Part shown: one piece after another, positions 18,100 to 27,111 of the stretch
Layout: the number at the start of each line of letters is the position of its first letter
Numbering within the stretch: the first letter of the stretch is position 1
Notes under the pieces: generated by a model
The model's input: the letters and a program-made list of their open reading frames with translations, nothing else
What the model was told of the DNA's origin: nothing
Database searches by the model: none
NCBI RefSeq assembly: GCF_000688455.1
Contig: NZ_JIAL01000001.1
Location: 3,069,001-3,133,000 of the forward strand
Direction: 5' to 3'
Source: Pseudacidobacterium ailaaui
GTDB taxonomy: Bacteria; Acidobacteriota; Terriglobia; Terriglobales; Acidobacteriaceae
DNA: 64,000 nucleotides
Position numbers and translations under genes: made by a program

Positions 18100-18759
18100 A
18101 TGCAGGTTGAGTACACTGGCAGGCAGGTGACCGTCACCCCCGCTCTTCGCGCCATTGCCGATGAATCCATTGCGCGCATCGCAAAAATCCTGGGAAAAAC
18201 TACGAGCGCCCACGTGGTCTTGACGGCGGAAAAATACCGTAAATTTGCCGAAGTCACCATAAAGACGCGCTTACAAGACATTGTGGCGACGTCAGAGGCC
18301 AATTTCATGGAGACCGCGCTCCGCGAGGCGCTGGAAAAGGCCGAAACCCAGGCCATCCGCTGCAAAAAGAAGATACAGGCCGTGAAACGGCAGCCGAAAG
18401 AGGAAAAACTTGCCGCTGAGCCCCAGTTGGCCCGTCCTCGCCGCTCGGCAAAGACCTCGCCTTCAGCAGCAGAAGAGACCATTCCAGCCCAGACCTCGGG
18501 AAAAGCCAATGGAAATGGACATGCCCGCCAGAGCATTCCAGTAACCGTGCATTCTTTTCCGGCCCGGGTCCCCGTACCGGAGCCACACATCGTCCGTTCC
18601 GCTGATTCTGTAGCGATCCGTCCCATGACCCTGGAGGAGGCGGTGAAAGAAGCGGAGTTTCGTGACCGCGAGGTCTTCGTCTTCCGCGACCATGAGGGGC
18701 AGGTGAAGGTGCTGCACCGCAAGCGGGATGGCAAGATGGAGCTGATTGAAGCTCCCTGA
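18100..18759 (+). CDS. hpf: long-form ribosome hibernation promoting factor
   Basis: I place the start at the ATG at 18100, preceded by GGGAAGGGAG, giving 219 residues. The N-terminal domain (MQVEYTGRQVTVTPALRAIADESIARIAKIL to about residue 100) is the ribosome-binding HPF/RaiA fold. The C-terminal domain (IRPMTLEEAVKEAEFRDREVFVFRD) is the dimerisation domain of long HPF that forms 100S ribosome dimers directly. A Lys/Ala/Pro-rich linker joins them. The gene is 72 bp after rpoN, the classic position of this so-called sigma-54 modulation protein. Confidence 0.93.
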   Translation: MQVEYTGRQVTVTPALRAIADESIARIAKILGKTTSAHVVLTAEKYRKFAEVTIKTRLQDIVATSEANFMETALREALEKAETQAIRCKKKIQAVKRQPKEEKLAAEPQLARPRRSAKTSPSAAEETIPAQTSGKANGNGHARQSIPVTVHSFPARVPVPEPHIVRSADSVAIRPMTLEEAVKEAEFRDREVFVFRDHEGQVKVLHRKRDGKMELIEAP

Positions 18760-18844
18760 ACCAAGCTGCCTTCTGCGGGTGGCCTTCTGGACAGAGAAGG
18801 TCATCCGCATACCACCTGGGGCCTGACAATGGTACGCTGGGCAC

Positions 18845-19774
18845 ATGCCATCCAAAAATGTCCGTAAACCTGCTGATGGTCCACGGAAAAAAAAGAACAC
18901 TCCTGCGCACAATGTAGAGGAGGACCGTTCGCTCATTATCATCACCGGCCTCTCCGGGTCCGGAAAACTCTCCGCCCTCAAGGCATTTGAAGACATGGGG
19001 CATTATGCCGTGGACAATATGCCAATCGATCTGGTCCCGCGTTTTGCCGAACTGATTGGGGAATCCACCACCACAACAAAAGCGGCCCTGGTTGTTGATG
19101 TGCGGGAAGGGCAGGGACTGGAGCGTTTTCCTCAGATGCTGCAGGGCATCCGCCACATTTTACCCACGACGGTCATTTATCTTGAGGCTTCGGAGCCGGT
19201 GCTGCTGCGTCGTTTTTCTGAGACGCGGCGGCCGCACCCTCTGGGCAGGCAGGAGATGGTCGCCTCGGCCATACGCGCCGAGCGGAAGCTGCTGGATCCT
19301 ATCCGCAATGTGGCAGACGTCATTATCGACACCTCGAATTTTAATGTCCATGAGCTGCGGGCCTACATACAGGACAAGTTCGCCGGGGCCGGAGATGGGA
19401 AAGACCTTTTGATCTCCTCCATCAGTTTTGGATACAAGAACGGTCTTCCACTGGAGGCTGATCTTGTCTTTGATGTTCGCTTTTTGCCGAATCCGCACTT
19501 TATTCCTGAATTTCGTCCTCTGACCGGCAAACATCCAAAACTGGTGTCCTATCTCCGCAAATTTGCGCAGACGCGGGAATTCTTGGATCGTGTAACCGGG
19601 CTACTGCTGTATCTTCTGCCTCATTACATCCATGAGGGAAAAAGCTATCTGACAATTGCTTTTGGCTGCACAGGAGGCCAGCACCGCTCGGTAATGATTG
19701 CTGAAGAAATCGGCAAGCGGCTTGCAAAAGAGGGCTATCGTGTTAAGACCGCCCACCGCGACATGCCGCGTTAA
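18845..19774 (+). CDS. rapZ: RNase adapter/nucleotide-binding protein RapZ
   Basis: The 309-residue protein has an N-terminal P-loop kinase-like domain with Walker A GLSGSGKL, then the conserved GHYAVDNMPIDLVPRF and EASEPVLLRRFSETRRPHPL. A C-terminal domain contains ISFGYKNGLPLEADLVFDVRFLPNP and IAFGCTGGQHRSV. In enterobacteria RapZ controls glucosamine-6-phosphate synthase through small RNAs; in other phyla the role is less clear. A 40-residue basic N-terminal extension precedes the P-loop. HprK and PtsN, often between hpf and rapZ, are missing here. Its stop shares four bases (TTAA) with the convergent nadC stop. Confidence 0.93.
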   Translation: MPSKNVRKPADGPRKKKNTPAHNVEEDRSLIIITGLSGSGKLSALKAFEDMGHYAVDNMPIDLVPRFAELIGESTTTTKAALVVDVREGQGLERFPQMLQGIRHILPTTVIYLEASEPVLLRRFSETRRPHPLGRQEMVASAIRAERKLLDPIRNVADVIIDTSNFNVHELRAYIQDKFAGAGDGKDLLISSISFGYKNGLPLEADLVFDVRFLPNPHFIPEFRPLTGKHPKLVSYLRKFAQTREFLDRVTGLLLYLLPHYIHEGKSYLTIAFGCTGGQHRSVMIAEEIGKRLAKEGYRVKTAHRDMPR

Positions 19775-20655
19775 TAGATCTCCGCTGTGATTTTCATACT
19801 CAGGTCTACGGCCGGGGCAGAATGTGTAAGAGCTCCTACGGAGATGTAGTCCACGCCGGCAAGAGCGTATTTACGAACAGTTTCAAGGTTCATTCCGCCA
19901 GAAGCCTCAATCGGAATGCTGAGGCCGCGTTCACGTACCAGCGTGACGGCCTTCCTGACTTGTTCCGGCGTCATATTATCCAACAGCAGGGACTCTGCGC
20001 CGTGATCGAGCGCAGTCGTCAGTTCCTCGAACGTGCGCACCTCGATATCGATCGTCTGGCCCGGTTGGCGCAGTTCCTTTGCGCGATTTAGAACTTTTTC
20101 AATTCCTCCGCCAAGAGAGATGTGATTGTTCTTGATCAAGATGCCATCGGAAAGGTCGAGGCGATGGTTCTTTCCTCCGCCGCAGCGGACAGCATATTTA
20201 TCCAGAACGCGCAGTCCGGGTACGGTCTTTCGTGTGTCCAGGATGTGCGCGCTGGTGCCGGCAATGGCGTCTACATACTGACGGGTAAGTGTGGCGATTC
20301 CGCTCAGGCGCTGCATCAGATTCAAAATGACGCGCTCGCAGGAGAGGATGACGCTGGCTTTGTGGCGGATGACGGCAAGGGCGTGTCCCCGGGAGACACG
20401 GACGCCATCGAAAATTTCAGGATGATGCACAACCTCAAAGCGGCCGTGGTCTTTGCCATCAAGCCGGGCAAAGATCTCCAGAAAGCGCGGAATGCAGCCC
20501 AGTCCTGAGACTACACAGTCCTGTTTGGCGATGATGGTTGCTGAAGCACGCAAGGATGGATCAATGGTAAGCGCAGTGGTTACATCATGCGTAGCTTTGT
20601 CTTCTACTAATGCCTGTTCGAGAATCGCGTCAATCCGCCTGCTTTTCCAATCCAT
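19771..20655 (-). CDS. nadC: nicotinate-nucleotide pyrophosphorylase (carboxylating)
   Basis: NadC converts quinolinate and PRPP to nicotinate mononucleotide in NAD synthesis. The 294-residue sequence has the substrate-binding SCERVILNLMQRLSGIATLTRQYVD, TRKTVPGLRVLDKYAV, RCGGGKNHRLDLSDGILIKNNH and the phosphate-binding EASGGMNLETVRKYALAGVDYISVGALTHS. The length is normal. Its ATG shares one base with the valS stop (TAATG), so the two genes are co-transcribed. It converges on rapZ with overlapping stop codons. Confidence 0.96.
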   Translation of the reverse strand: MDWKSRRIDAILEQALVEDKATHDVTTALTIDPSLRASATIIAKQDCVVSGLGCIPRFLEIFARLDGKDHGRFEVVHHPEIFDGVRVSRGHALAVIRHKASVILSCERVILNLMQRLSGIATLTRQYVDAIAGTSAHILDTRKTVPGLRVLDKYAVRCGGGKNHRLDLSDGILIKNNHISLGGGIEKVLNRAKELRQPGQTIDIEVRTFEELTTALDHGAESLLLDNMTPEQVRKAVTLVRERGLSIPIEASGGMNLETVRKYALAGVDYISVGALTHSAPAVDLSMKITAEIY

Positions 20656-23402
20656 TATGCAAATTGCTCCAGTCTTTCCAGTGCGTCGAGCGTTTCCTGC
20701 CGTAACATGGATGCTTCCTCTGCCTGTTTTTTCAGGCCGGAAACAACCTTCTCCGGTGCTTTGGCCAGAAAAGATTCATTTTCCAACTGACGTTTTGCAT
20801 TGGCCAGAAGTTTTTCGTACTGTTCCAGTTTTTTGTGCAGGCGTTCACGTTCCGCCGCAAGGTCTATCTGTTTTTCATAGGGCGTGCCAACGGTAAAGTT
20901 GGCTGTGGTCCGCGTATTGGCTGGCCCGAGCTTCCACTCTGAAGGAAATTGAATTTCAGAAACGCGAGCGAGTTTTTCAATGATGTCCTGGTTTGAATCG
21001 GCGAGGTTCCTGATTGCATCCGTCGCCGTAAGTTCGATGGCCACCGGCTCGCGTTCTGGCACATCCAGGTCTTTCCGCAGGGCGCGGACCGTCACGATGA
21101 GTTCCTGCAGGACAGACATCTCATTTTCCGCTACAGGATTCCGAGCGTCTGCACTCGCCTGAGGATAACGGGACAAAGCGATGGACTTTGCCGGAGGATT
21201 TTCCTCATAGAGCGCGTGCCAGAGCTCTTCTGTAAGGAATGGCATGAAGGGCGAAAGCAGTCGAAGCGCTGCTTCAAATGTGCTCAACAGGGTCATCAAG
21301 GCTGACTTGCTGCGCTGCTGATGGATGGAACTGCTGAAATCCAGCCTGATTTTTACCATCTCCAGATACCAGTCGCAGAAGTCGCCCCAGAAGAACTGAT
21401 AAACAAGATTCGCGGCTTCGTGGAAGCGATATTCGCCCAGGGCCTGATTGACCTCTGCTGCAACCTGGTCCAGTCGCGATGTGATCCAGCGCGCCTCGAT
21501 GGGAGCATCCGGCCCGGGAGCGGTCCTATTTGTAAACCATTGCGGATCAAGTTCAATCCCAGCTTCTTTTGCCTTGTCCACGTTCATGAAGATGAAGCGC
21601 GCCGCGTTCCATATCTTGTTTGCAAAAGCACGATATCCCTCAGTACGCGCTTCGCTAAAGGCAATGTCGGTTCCGGGAGACGCCATGGCCGCCAGCGTGA
21701 AGCGCACAGCATCTGTGCCATATTTGCTGACGATCTCGATAGGGTCAATCACATTGCCTTTGGTCTTGGACATCTTCTGACGTTCCGCATCGCGCACCAG
21801 TGCGTGAATGTAGACCTCGCGGAAGGGCACAGCATCTTTCAGTGTGCGCTGCGAGCCGTCCGGCATGGGCATGTCCAGCATGAAGTGGCAGCCCAGCATG
21901 ATCATCCTCGCCACCCAGAAGAAAAGTATGTCAAAACCTGTAACAAGCAACTGCGTCGGATAGAAAACGTCGAGATCCTGTGTGTGCCTTGGCCAGCCAA
22001 AGACAGAGCAGGGAAGCAGTCCGGAGGAGAACCAGGTATCGAGCACATCGGTTTCCTGCTGAAGCACAGCACTTTCGCAGAAGGAACATTTTGCCGGCGT
22101 TTCGCGCGCGACCGTGATCTGTTTGCAGGCCCGGCAGTGCCATGCAGGGATGCGGTGCCCCCACCAGAGCTGGCGTGAGATGCACCAGTCGTGGATATTG
22201 CGCATCCATTCGAAATACGTTCTGGCGTACTGCTCCGGAGTAAACCGGATATGCCCCTGCTCCACCGCGGCAATGGCTTTGTCCGCCAGAGGTTGGATCT
22301 TGATGAACCACTGCGTCGAGAGCCGAGGCTCTACCACCGTCTTGCAGCGGTCGCATTTGCCAATGGATAGGGTATGGTCTTTGATCGCACCCAGCAGCCC
22401 CTGGGATTCCAGGTCCGCCAGAATCTGTTTGCGCGCCTCGTAGCGGTCGAGTCCGGCATAGGCACTGCCTTCGGCATTGATGTGTGCCGTTTCATCCATT
22501 ACATTGATGGAGGGCAATCCGTGGCGCTGTCCCAATGTAAAGTCATTCGGATCATGGGCCGGAGTGACTTTTACCGCCCCGGTGCCAAATTCGGGACTGA
22601 CCCACGCATCGGTAATGACCGGGATTTCGCGACCAACCAGAGGCAGCCGCAGGTGCTTGCCGTGCAGATGCTGGTAACGCTCGTCATCAGGATGTACGGC
22701 CACGGCCACATCGCCCAGCATGGTTTCCGGACGGGTGGTGGCGATGGTAAGAAACGCTCCTGGTTCTTCCGTGACGGGATACCTGATTTCCCATAGTTTT
22801 CCTTGCTGTTCTTCATGAACAACTTCAAGGTCGCTGATGGCTGTCTGGCAGCGCGGGCACCAGTTGACGATGTAGGCGCCGCGATAAATCAGTCCCTGTT
22901 CATATAGCCGCACAAAGGCTTCTCGCACAGCCACAGACAGGTTGTCGTCCATCGTAAAGTATTCGCGTGCCCAGTCCACGCTTGCGCCCAGGCGCTTCAT
23001 CTGGTTGAGAATTGCGCCGCCGTAGTGCTGCTTCCATTGCCAGACGCGCTCAATGAAGGCCTCGCGGCCCAGGTCCTGCCGTTTTTTTCCTTCGGCGGCC
23101 AACTGGCGTTCCACCATCATCTGGGTGGCAATTCCGGCGTGGTCCGTGCCCGGAAGCCATAACGTCAGGTCGCCACACATGCGTCGCCAACGGGCAAGGA
23201 TGTCCATCTCCGTCTGGTTGAGCATGTGCCCCATATGGAGCCGTCCAGTGACGTTGGGCGGGGGCAGAAGCATGGTGAAGGGGGATGCGGCAGGAGTGCC
23301 CTTCGGCGTAGGCGTTTCAAACAGGCGCTCGCGCACCCAGTACCCTGCCCAGCGGTCTTCTATGGCAGTGGGATCATAAGCTTTTGGCAAATCGTGAGAC
23401 AT
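20655..23402 (-). CDS. valS: valyl-tRNA synthetase
   Basis: The 915-residue class Ia synthetase charges tRNA-Val. It has the HIGH-type motif GRLHMGHML near residue 60, a CP1 editing domain with TTRPETMLGDVAVAVHP and GTGAVKVTPAHDPNDF, the KMSKS motif as KMSKTKGN near residue 545, and the anticodon-binding helical domain. The C-terminus is the typical ValS coiled coil (LAAERERLHKKLEQYEKLLANAKRQLEN). No truncation is seen. A terminator hairpin of the upstream bamD gene lies between the two genes. Confidence 0.97.
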   Translation of the reverse strand: MSHDLPKAYDPTAIEDRWAGYWVRERLFETPTPKGTPAASPFTMLLPPPNVTGRLHMGHMLNQTEMDILARWRRMCGDLTLWLPGTDHAGIATQMMVERQLAAEGKKRQDLGREAFIERVWQWKQHYGGAILNQMKRLGASVDWAREYFTMDDNLSVAVREAFVRLYEQGLIYRGAYIVNWCPRCQTAISDLEVVHEEQQGKLWEIRYPVTEEPGAFLTIATTRPETMLGDVAVAVHPDDERYQHLHGKHLRLPLVGREIPVITDAWVSPEFGTGAVKVTPAHDPNDFTLGQRHGLPSINVMDETAHINAEGSAYAGLDRYEARKQILADLESQGLLGAIKDHTLSIGKCDRCKTVVEPRLSTQWFIKIQPLADKAIAAVEQGHIRFTPEQYARTYFEWMRNIHDWCISRQLWWGHRIPAWHCRACKQITVARETPAKCSFCESAVLQQETDVLDTWFSSGLLPCSVFGWPRHTQDLDVFYPTQLLVTGFDILFFWVARMIMLGCHFMLDMPMPDGSQRTLKDAVPFREVYIHALVRDAERQKMSKTKGNVIDPIEIVSKYGTDAVRFTLAAMASPGTDIAFSEARTEGYRAFANKIWNAARFIFMNVDKAKEAGIELDPQWFTNRTAPGPDAPIEARWITSRLDQVAAEVNQALGEYRFHEAANLVYQFFWGDFCDWYLEMVKIRLDFSSSIHQQRSKSALMTLLSTFEAALRLLSPFMPFLTEELWHALYEENPPAKSIALSRYPQASADARNPVAENEMSVLQELIVTVRALRKDLDVPEREPVAIELTATDAIRNLADSNQDIIEKLARVSEIQFPSEWKLGPANTRTTANFTVGTPYEKQIDLAAERERLHKKLEQYEKLLANAKRQLENESFLAKAPEKVVSGLKKQAEEASMLRQETLDALERLEQFA

Positions 23403-23451
23403 GAATCAAAAATCCTAACCTTTCACGATAAAGCATTGTGATGGAAGAACA

Positions 23452-23475
23452 AAGGCCGCCGGAAGTGGCGGCCTT
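23452..23475 (-). terminator. intrinsic terminator after bamD
   Basis: AAGGCCGCC (23452-23460) and GGCGGCCTT (23467-23475) form a 9-bp GC-rich stem with a 6-base loop. Read on the minus strand it is followed by TGTTCTT. It lies 22 bp after the bamD stop and before valS. Confidence 0.8.
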
Positions 23476-23496
23476 CGCTGCTGAAATTCTTCTGCT

Positions 23497-25092
23497 CTAG
23501 AACGGGTTCAGCTTGCCCAGGCCTTTCTTCTTCTTTTTGGTGGAAGACTCTTTACTATTGTCTACTGGGACATTCTTCTTGCCTTTGGTCCCGGTCTGGA
23601 CCTGTGCTTTAGACTGTTCTCCCGCCTTTACGTCGTTGATCTGCTCAGGAGCAGGGGCGGGTTTGTCTACCGGGGGCAGCGGAGCATTGGTATTCGATGG
23701 GCCTACGGGCTTCAATCCATATTCTGCTCCCGGATTTGCAGGAGCGCTGCTGCCATTTCCAGGCGCGGCGGTCTCGCCAGTCCCTGTAGCTGGAGCACTC
23801 GTGTTTGCTGCTCCCGTACTGGAATTTGCACTAGGATTGATGACTTCCACGCTGGTGGACGTTCCCCCACTGCTTCCGGTTGGGACTGCTTCCATCTCCA
23901 CCGCTGCGCCGCTGGAAGCCCCGGAGGCCGGAACAGAAGCGCTGGTGGCCGCCGCGGCCGCGGTTGCGCTCGCGCCTTGCGTGGGAGCGGGAATCGGCTG
24001 GCCCTTGACCGCAGCCTCGTACATGGCGGCTGTGGCCTCTCTCACCTGGGGCGCCGTGGTTTGGGGCGGATCCGTAACTGTAGGCTCGCCAACACGGGCA
24101 GCGCGGATAGTAGACGGCCCTGGTTTTACCAGGAGAAGCGCGCGGTCTTTAATGTGGACGTTGGTGCGGCTGCCTTCTTCGGCCTCACTTTCGGCCAGCT
24201 CGGCTTGCGTGGGTTCAGGAATGGGACGTCCCATGGCAATCAGGCGGTCCTTGGCATCTTCCACGTGCGGTGCCATCGCATAACGGGTCACCACGCGATC
24301 GTAAGCGGCGGCAGCGCGGTCGTTGTATGCCTGGACCAGCTCTTCTTTGGCTTTTGGCGGCAAATTCAGCTTCTGGGTCATCTGCGCCAGAGTGACATAG
24401 GCGTCACCAAGAGTAATGAGCGTCTGGTCACTTTTACTGAAGAGTGGATACGTATCAGCCACTGTCTGCAAGCGGGCAATGGAGGCAGTCCAGTTTTCGC
24501 GCGCAGCGTAGAACTCACCAATTTCAAATTGTCGTTGCGCCAGCACTTCCTGCACTTCGCGCAGCCGCTGTTTGGCCCTGGGAATCAGAGGCGAGTCCGG
24601 AAACTGCTGGATCATCGTCCGGTATTCCTGTTCGGCGTGCATCGCATTCTGAGGATCGCGGTCCGGCTTTTCCATCTGCTGGAAATAAATGTCGCCCACC
24701 TTCATCTGCGCTTCGGCAGCCTCAGGAGTGTTGGGGAAGAAGGTGATGAAGTCCTTGTACTCCTGCTCGGCCTGGGTAAGGGCGGCCGATCCGCCTTCCT
24801 TATACCAGGTGTCGCCGATGGCGAGCTTGGCGCGCATCGCGTATTCGGTATCAGGGTAGGTATTCAGGAGGGTCTGCAAGTCAAGGCGGGCCACATCATA
24901 CTTGCCCTTTTTCAGGGCCTTCATCGCCTTGTCAAACAGCTCCTTGTCCGGCTGCTTGGAGTTCACGTTCGCCAGCGGATTCTGGCTCAGGTCCGTTTGC
25001 TTCTTCTTTTTCTTGCCCAGGGCGTGAGACGCTGCTGGTATCAGCGCCAGACACAGGCAAACAGCCGACATTTGTGTAACAAACCGTTTCAT
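23497..25092 (-). CDS. bamD: outer membrane assembly lipoprotein-like BamD with long C-terminal tail
   Basis: BamD is a TPR protein of the complex that folds outer-membrane beta-barrels. The 531-residue product has a signal peptide (LCLALIPAASHALG) and TPR/Sel1-like helices from about residue 45 to 270: ELFDKAMKALKKGKYDVARLD, ALTQAEQEYKDFITFFPNTPEA and AEQEYRTMIQQFPDSPLIPRA are clear. After residue 300 a long Ala/Pro/Ser/Thr-rich low-complexity tail runs to a lysine-rich end (SSTKKKKKGLGKLNPF). Typical BamD is about 250 residues, so the tail is an addition. No lipobox cysteine is evident at the signal cleavage site, which is unusual for a Bam lipoprotein. Confidence 0.85.
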   Translation of the reverse strand: MKRFVTQMSAVCLCLALIPAASHALGKKKKKQTDLSQNPLANVNSKQPDKELFDKAMKALKKGKYDVARLDLQTLLNTYPDTEYAMRAKLAIGDTWYKEGGSAALTQAEQEYKDFITFFPNTPEAAEAQMKVGDIYFQQMEKPDRDPQNAMHAEQEYRTMIQQFPDSPLIPRAKQRLREVQEVLAQRQFEIGEFYAARENWTASIARLQTVADTYPLFSKSDQTLITLGDAYVTLAQMTQKLNLPPKAKEELVQAYNDRAAAAYDRVVTRYAMAPHVEDAKDRLIAMGRPIPEPTQAELAESEAEEGSRTNVHIKDRALLLVKPGPSTIRAARVGEPTVTDPPQTTAPQVREATAAMYEAAVKGQPIPAPTQGASATAAAAATSASVPASGASSGAAVEMEAVPTGSSGGTSTSVEVINPSANSSTGAANTSAPATGTGETAAPGNGSSAPANPGAEYGLKPVGPSNTNAPLPPVDKPAPAPEQINDVKAGEQSKAQVQTGTKGKKNVPVDNSKESSTKKKKKGLGKLNPF

Positions 25093-25183
25093 AACACTTC
25101 AACTCCTGGGCACGGGTGAAACGCAGGGTCCCGCGATTCTAAAAAGATCTGGCACCTTGCTGTGACCCGCATCGCCGCGAACC

Positions 25184-25858
25184 TTAAACAACTACTTCTG
25201 CCGCCCTGCGTGCCGCTTCGAGCAGAGAACGCGCATTTTCCTCGGCCTTTCCGTCACCAAAGACAGCATTGCCTGCCACCAGCAGCTCGCCACCATTTTC
25301 GACGACAGCGGGAATCGTATCGTGAGCCACGCCGCCATCCACTTCAATCCTATAACTCAGCCCCAGTTCCTGGCGAAGCTCGCGCAGCTGCCGCAGTTTT
25401 TTAAGCGAGTAAGGGATAAATTTCTGCGCCCCAAAGCCCGGATTTACGCTCATGACCAGCACGTGGTGCACCATGCCCAGCACCGGGCGCAGCAGATGCA
25501 CCTCTGTTGCCGGATTGATGACAACAGCTGGCTGCATTCCGTGCCGCGCAATCAGTTCCAGAGTGCGGTGCAGGTGCCGGCAGGCTTCATAGTGGACACT
25601 TACCCAGTCGGCCCCGGCGTCAGCGAAAGCCGGAATATATTCATCCGGATTTTCAATCATCAGATGGCAGTCCAGAGGCAGTTTGGTGACCTTGCGCAAT
25701 GACTTGACCACGGGCGGACCGAGCGTAATGTTCGGGACAAAGTGGCCGTCCATCACATCCACATGGATCACGCTGCCGCCGCCGCGCTCTGCCGCCGCAA
25801 CCTCGTCCGCAAGACGGGCAAAATCAGCCGAAAGAATAGAGGGAACCAGCTCAACCAC
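25184..25858 (-). CDS. rpe: ribulose-phosphate 3-epimerase
   Basis: Rpe interconverts ribulose 5-phosphate and xylulose 5-phosphate in the pentose phosphate pathway. The 224-residue TIM barrel shows PSILSADFARL, the metal-site HVDVMDGHFVPNITLGP, LDCHLMIENPDEY, VMSVNPGFGAQKFIP, the catalytic EVDGGV and GGELLVAGNAVFG. The length is standard. It is divergent from the DUF374 gene with a 56-bp spacer. Confidence 0.96.
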   Translation of the reverse strand: MVELVPSILSADFARLADEVAAAERGGGSVIHVDVMDGHFVPNITLGPPVVKSLRKVTKLPLDCHLMIENPDEYIPAFADAGADWVSVHYEACRHLHRTLELIARHGMQPAVVINPATEVHLLRPVLGMVHHVLVMSVNPGFGAQKFIPYSLKKLRQLRELRQELGLSYRIEVDGGVAHDTIPAVVENGGELLVAGNAVFGDGKAEENARSLLEAARRAAEVVV

Positions 25859-25914
25859 GATATGGCCAGTGTATCAAGTTTAGTGCAAACGCTCATCCCC
25901 GTTAGAATCAAAAC

Positions 25915-26610
25915 GTGTCCCGGCAAGACGGCCCGAAATTCACTGTTCGACAGCGTATGGCGCTCGCCATTGTGCCGCGGTTGACGGCGGCCCTTCTGGC
26001 AGCCATTGGAGCAACGCTGCGGTTTCGGGTAATCGCTGAACCGGGGGCCACGCCCGCGACGCCTCCGGCAAGAGGGATCTTCTGCTTTTGGCACCGTTGT
26101 ACGTTACCCTGTGCCTGGTATTTCCGCAAATTCCGCTGCTCCATCCTCATCAGCCGTAGCTTTGACGGCGAGCTGATCGCCCGGACGCTGGCGCTTCTGG
26201 GCTTTGGTAGTGTGCGCGGATCGAGTTCGCGCGGCGGTGCAGCAGGTCTTCTGGCATTACAGCAGGTCATCGAACAAGGGGAGCCCGTGGTCTTTACTGC
26301 TGACGGCCCGCGCGGCCCGATCTATCAGACAAAAATGGGGCCGGTAAAACTTGCCCAGATGACCCAGCGGGAAATTGGCAGCTTCTATCTTTTGCCGGAG
26401 CGGGCGTGGGTGGTGCGCTCCTGGGACCAGTTTTTGGTTCCAAAACCATTCTCGCGGGTGGCGGTCAGTTGGTCACGCCCAGTTGCACCTCCCTCGCCGG
26501 ATGCAGACGCCGCCGCATTGGAAGACAAGCGCAGAGAACTGAATGATGCACTGGAGCGCGCAAGAACCAACGCAGAGCGATATTTCGCTTCATCCGGCCA
26601 GACGCACTAG
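25915..26610 (+). CDS. DUF374 lysophospholipid acyltransferase-like protein
   Basis: This 231-residue protein starts at GTG 25915. It has a hydrophobic N-terminus (VPRLTAALLAAIGATLRF) and the acyltransferase-like pattern of DUF374: FCFWHRCTLPCAWYF, ISRSFDGELIARTLALLGF, SSSRGGAAGLLALQQ and FTADGPRGPIYQTKMGPVKLAQ. These match the H-box and the glycine-rich blocks of lysophospholipid acyltransferases, and members have been proposed to modify lipid A or phospholipids. A TTAGAAT -10-like element lies 8 bp before the start, so the transcript may be nearly leaderless. The 3' end overlaps the convergent GNAT gene by 21 bp. Confidence 0.85.
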   Translation: MSRQDGPKFTVRQRMALAIVPRLTAALLAAIGATLRFRVIAEPGATPATPPARGIFCFWHRCTLPCAWYFRKFRCSILISRSFDGELIARTLALLGFGSVRGSSSRGGAAGLLALQQVIEQGEPVVFTADGPRGPIYQTKMGPVKLAQMTQREIGSFYLLPERAWVVRSWDQFLVPKPFSRVAVSWSRPVAPPSPDADAAALEDKRRELNDALERARTNAERYFASSGQTH

Positions 26611-27111
26611 CTGCTCGGCTTCCACCCGGGGGCCAAGAATTGAGACCTTGGGCAACTGGCCGCGGGCCATGGCCACTTCATCGCAGCGGTATAGGCGCGG
26701 GCAGTTCTGGCAGTCCTTGAAAATTTTGTCTGGAAGCGCGGCGCGGTCTTCGACAACGCGGAAGCCATATTTGAAGAAGAAATCCGGGATGCGTGTAAAG
26801 AGGCAGACGCAACCGACGCCGTGCTCCTCCGCTTCATCGAGCAAAGCGCTCAACAGGTTTGCACCCGCGCCCTGGCCCTTGGCCTCAGGACGGACGACGA
26901 TCGAGCGCACCTCGGCCAAGTGCGGGCCATAAAGGTGGAGCGCGCCGCAGCCAAGAAAGACACCAGAATCACTTTCAGCCACGGTAAAGTCGCGTATGTT
27001 TTCACAGATCTCAGGAAAGGCGCGACGCAACAGCGTGCCGTCGCCGGAAAGGCTGTTCACAAGCTCGTAGATGTTGGTTGCGTCCTGGAGGCGCGCCTTA
27101 CGCACCTGCAT
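26590..27111 (-). CDS. GNAT-type N-acetylglutamate synthase (ArgA-like)
   Basis: The 173-residue single GNAT domain has the acetyl-CoA loop RPEAKGQGAGANLLSAL (motif A, Q/RxxGxG/A), LYGPHLAEVRSIVV before it and FFFKYGFRVVE after. A cysteine cluster FKDCQNCPRLYRCDE near residue 135 recalls the short-form acetylglutamate synthases found outside the enterobacteria. It is the last gene of the arginine operon, starts inside the end of argH (14-bp overlap) and has AGGAGG at good spacing. Context plus the cysteine cluster argue for the first step of arginine synthesis, though substrate specificity cannot be proven from sequence. Confidence 0.78.
   Translation of the reverse strand: MQVRKARLQDATNIYELVNSLSGDGTLLRRAFPEICENIRDFTVAESDSGVFLGCGALHLYGPHLAEVRSIVVRPEAKGQGAGANLLSALLDEAEEHGVGCVCLFTRIPDFFFKYGFRVVEDRAALPDKIFKDCQNCPRLYRCDEVAMARGQLPKVSILGPRVEAEQLVRLAG

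Noticed and set aside
21321-22178. Plus-strand ORF of 285 codons inside valS
   Set aside because: It is antisense to the catalytic region of valS and has no family resemblance.
23977-25119. Long plus-strand ORF of 380 codons antisense to bamD
   Set aside because: It lies within bamD, shows no domain pattern, and its length follows from the biased codon use of bamD.
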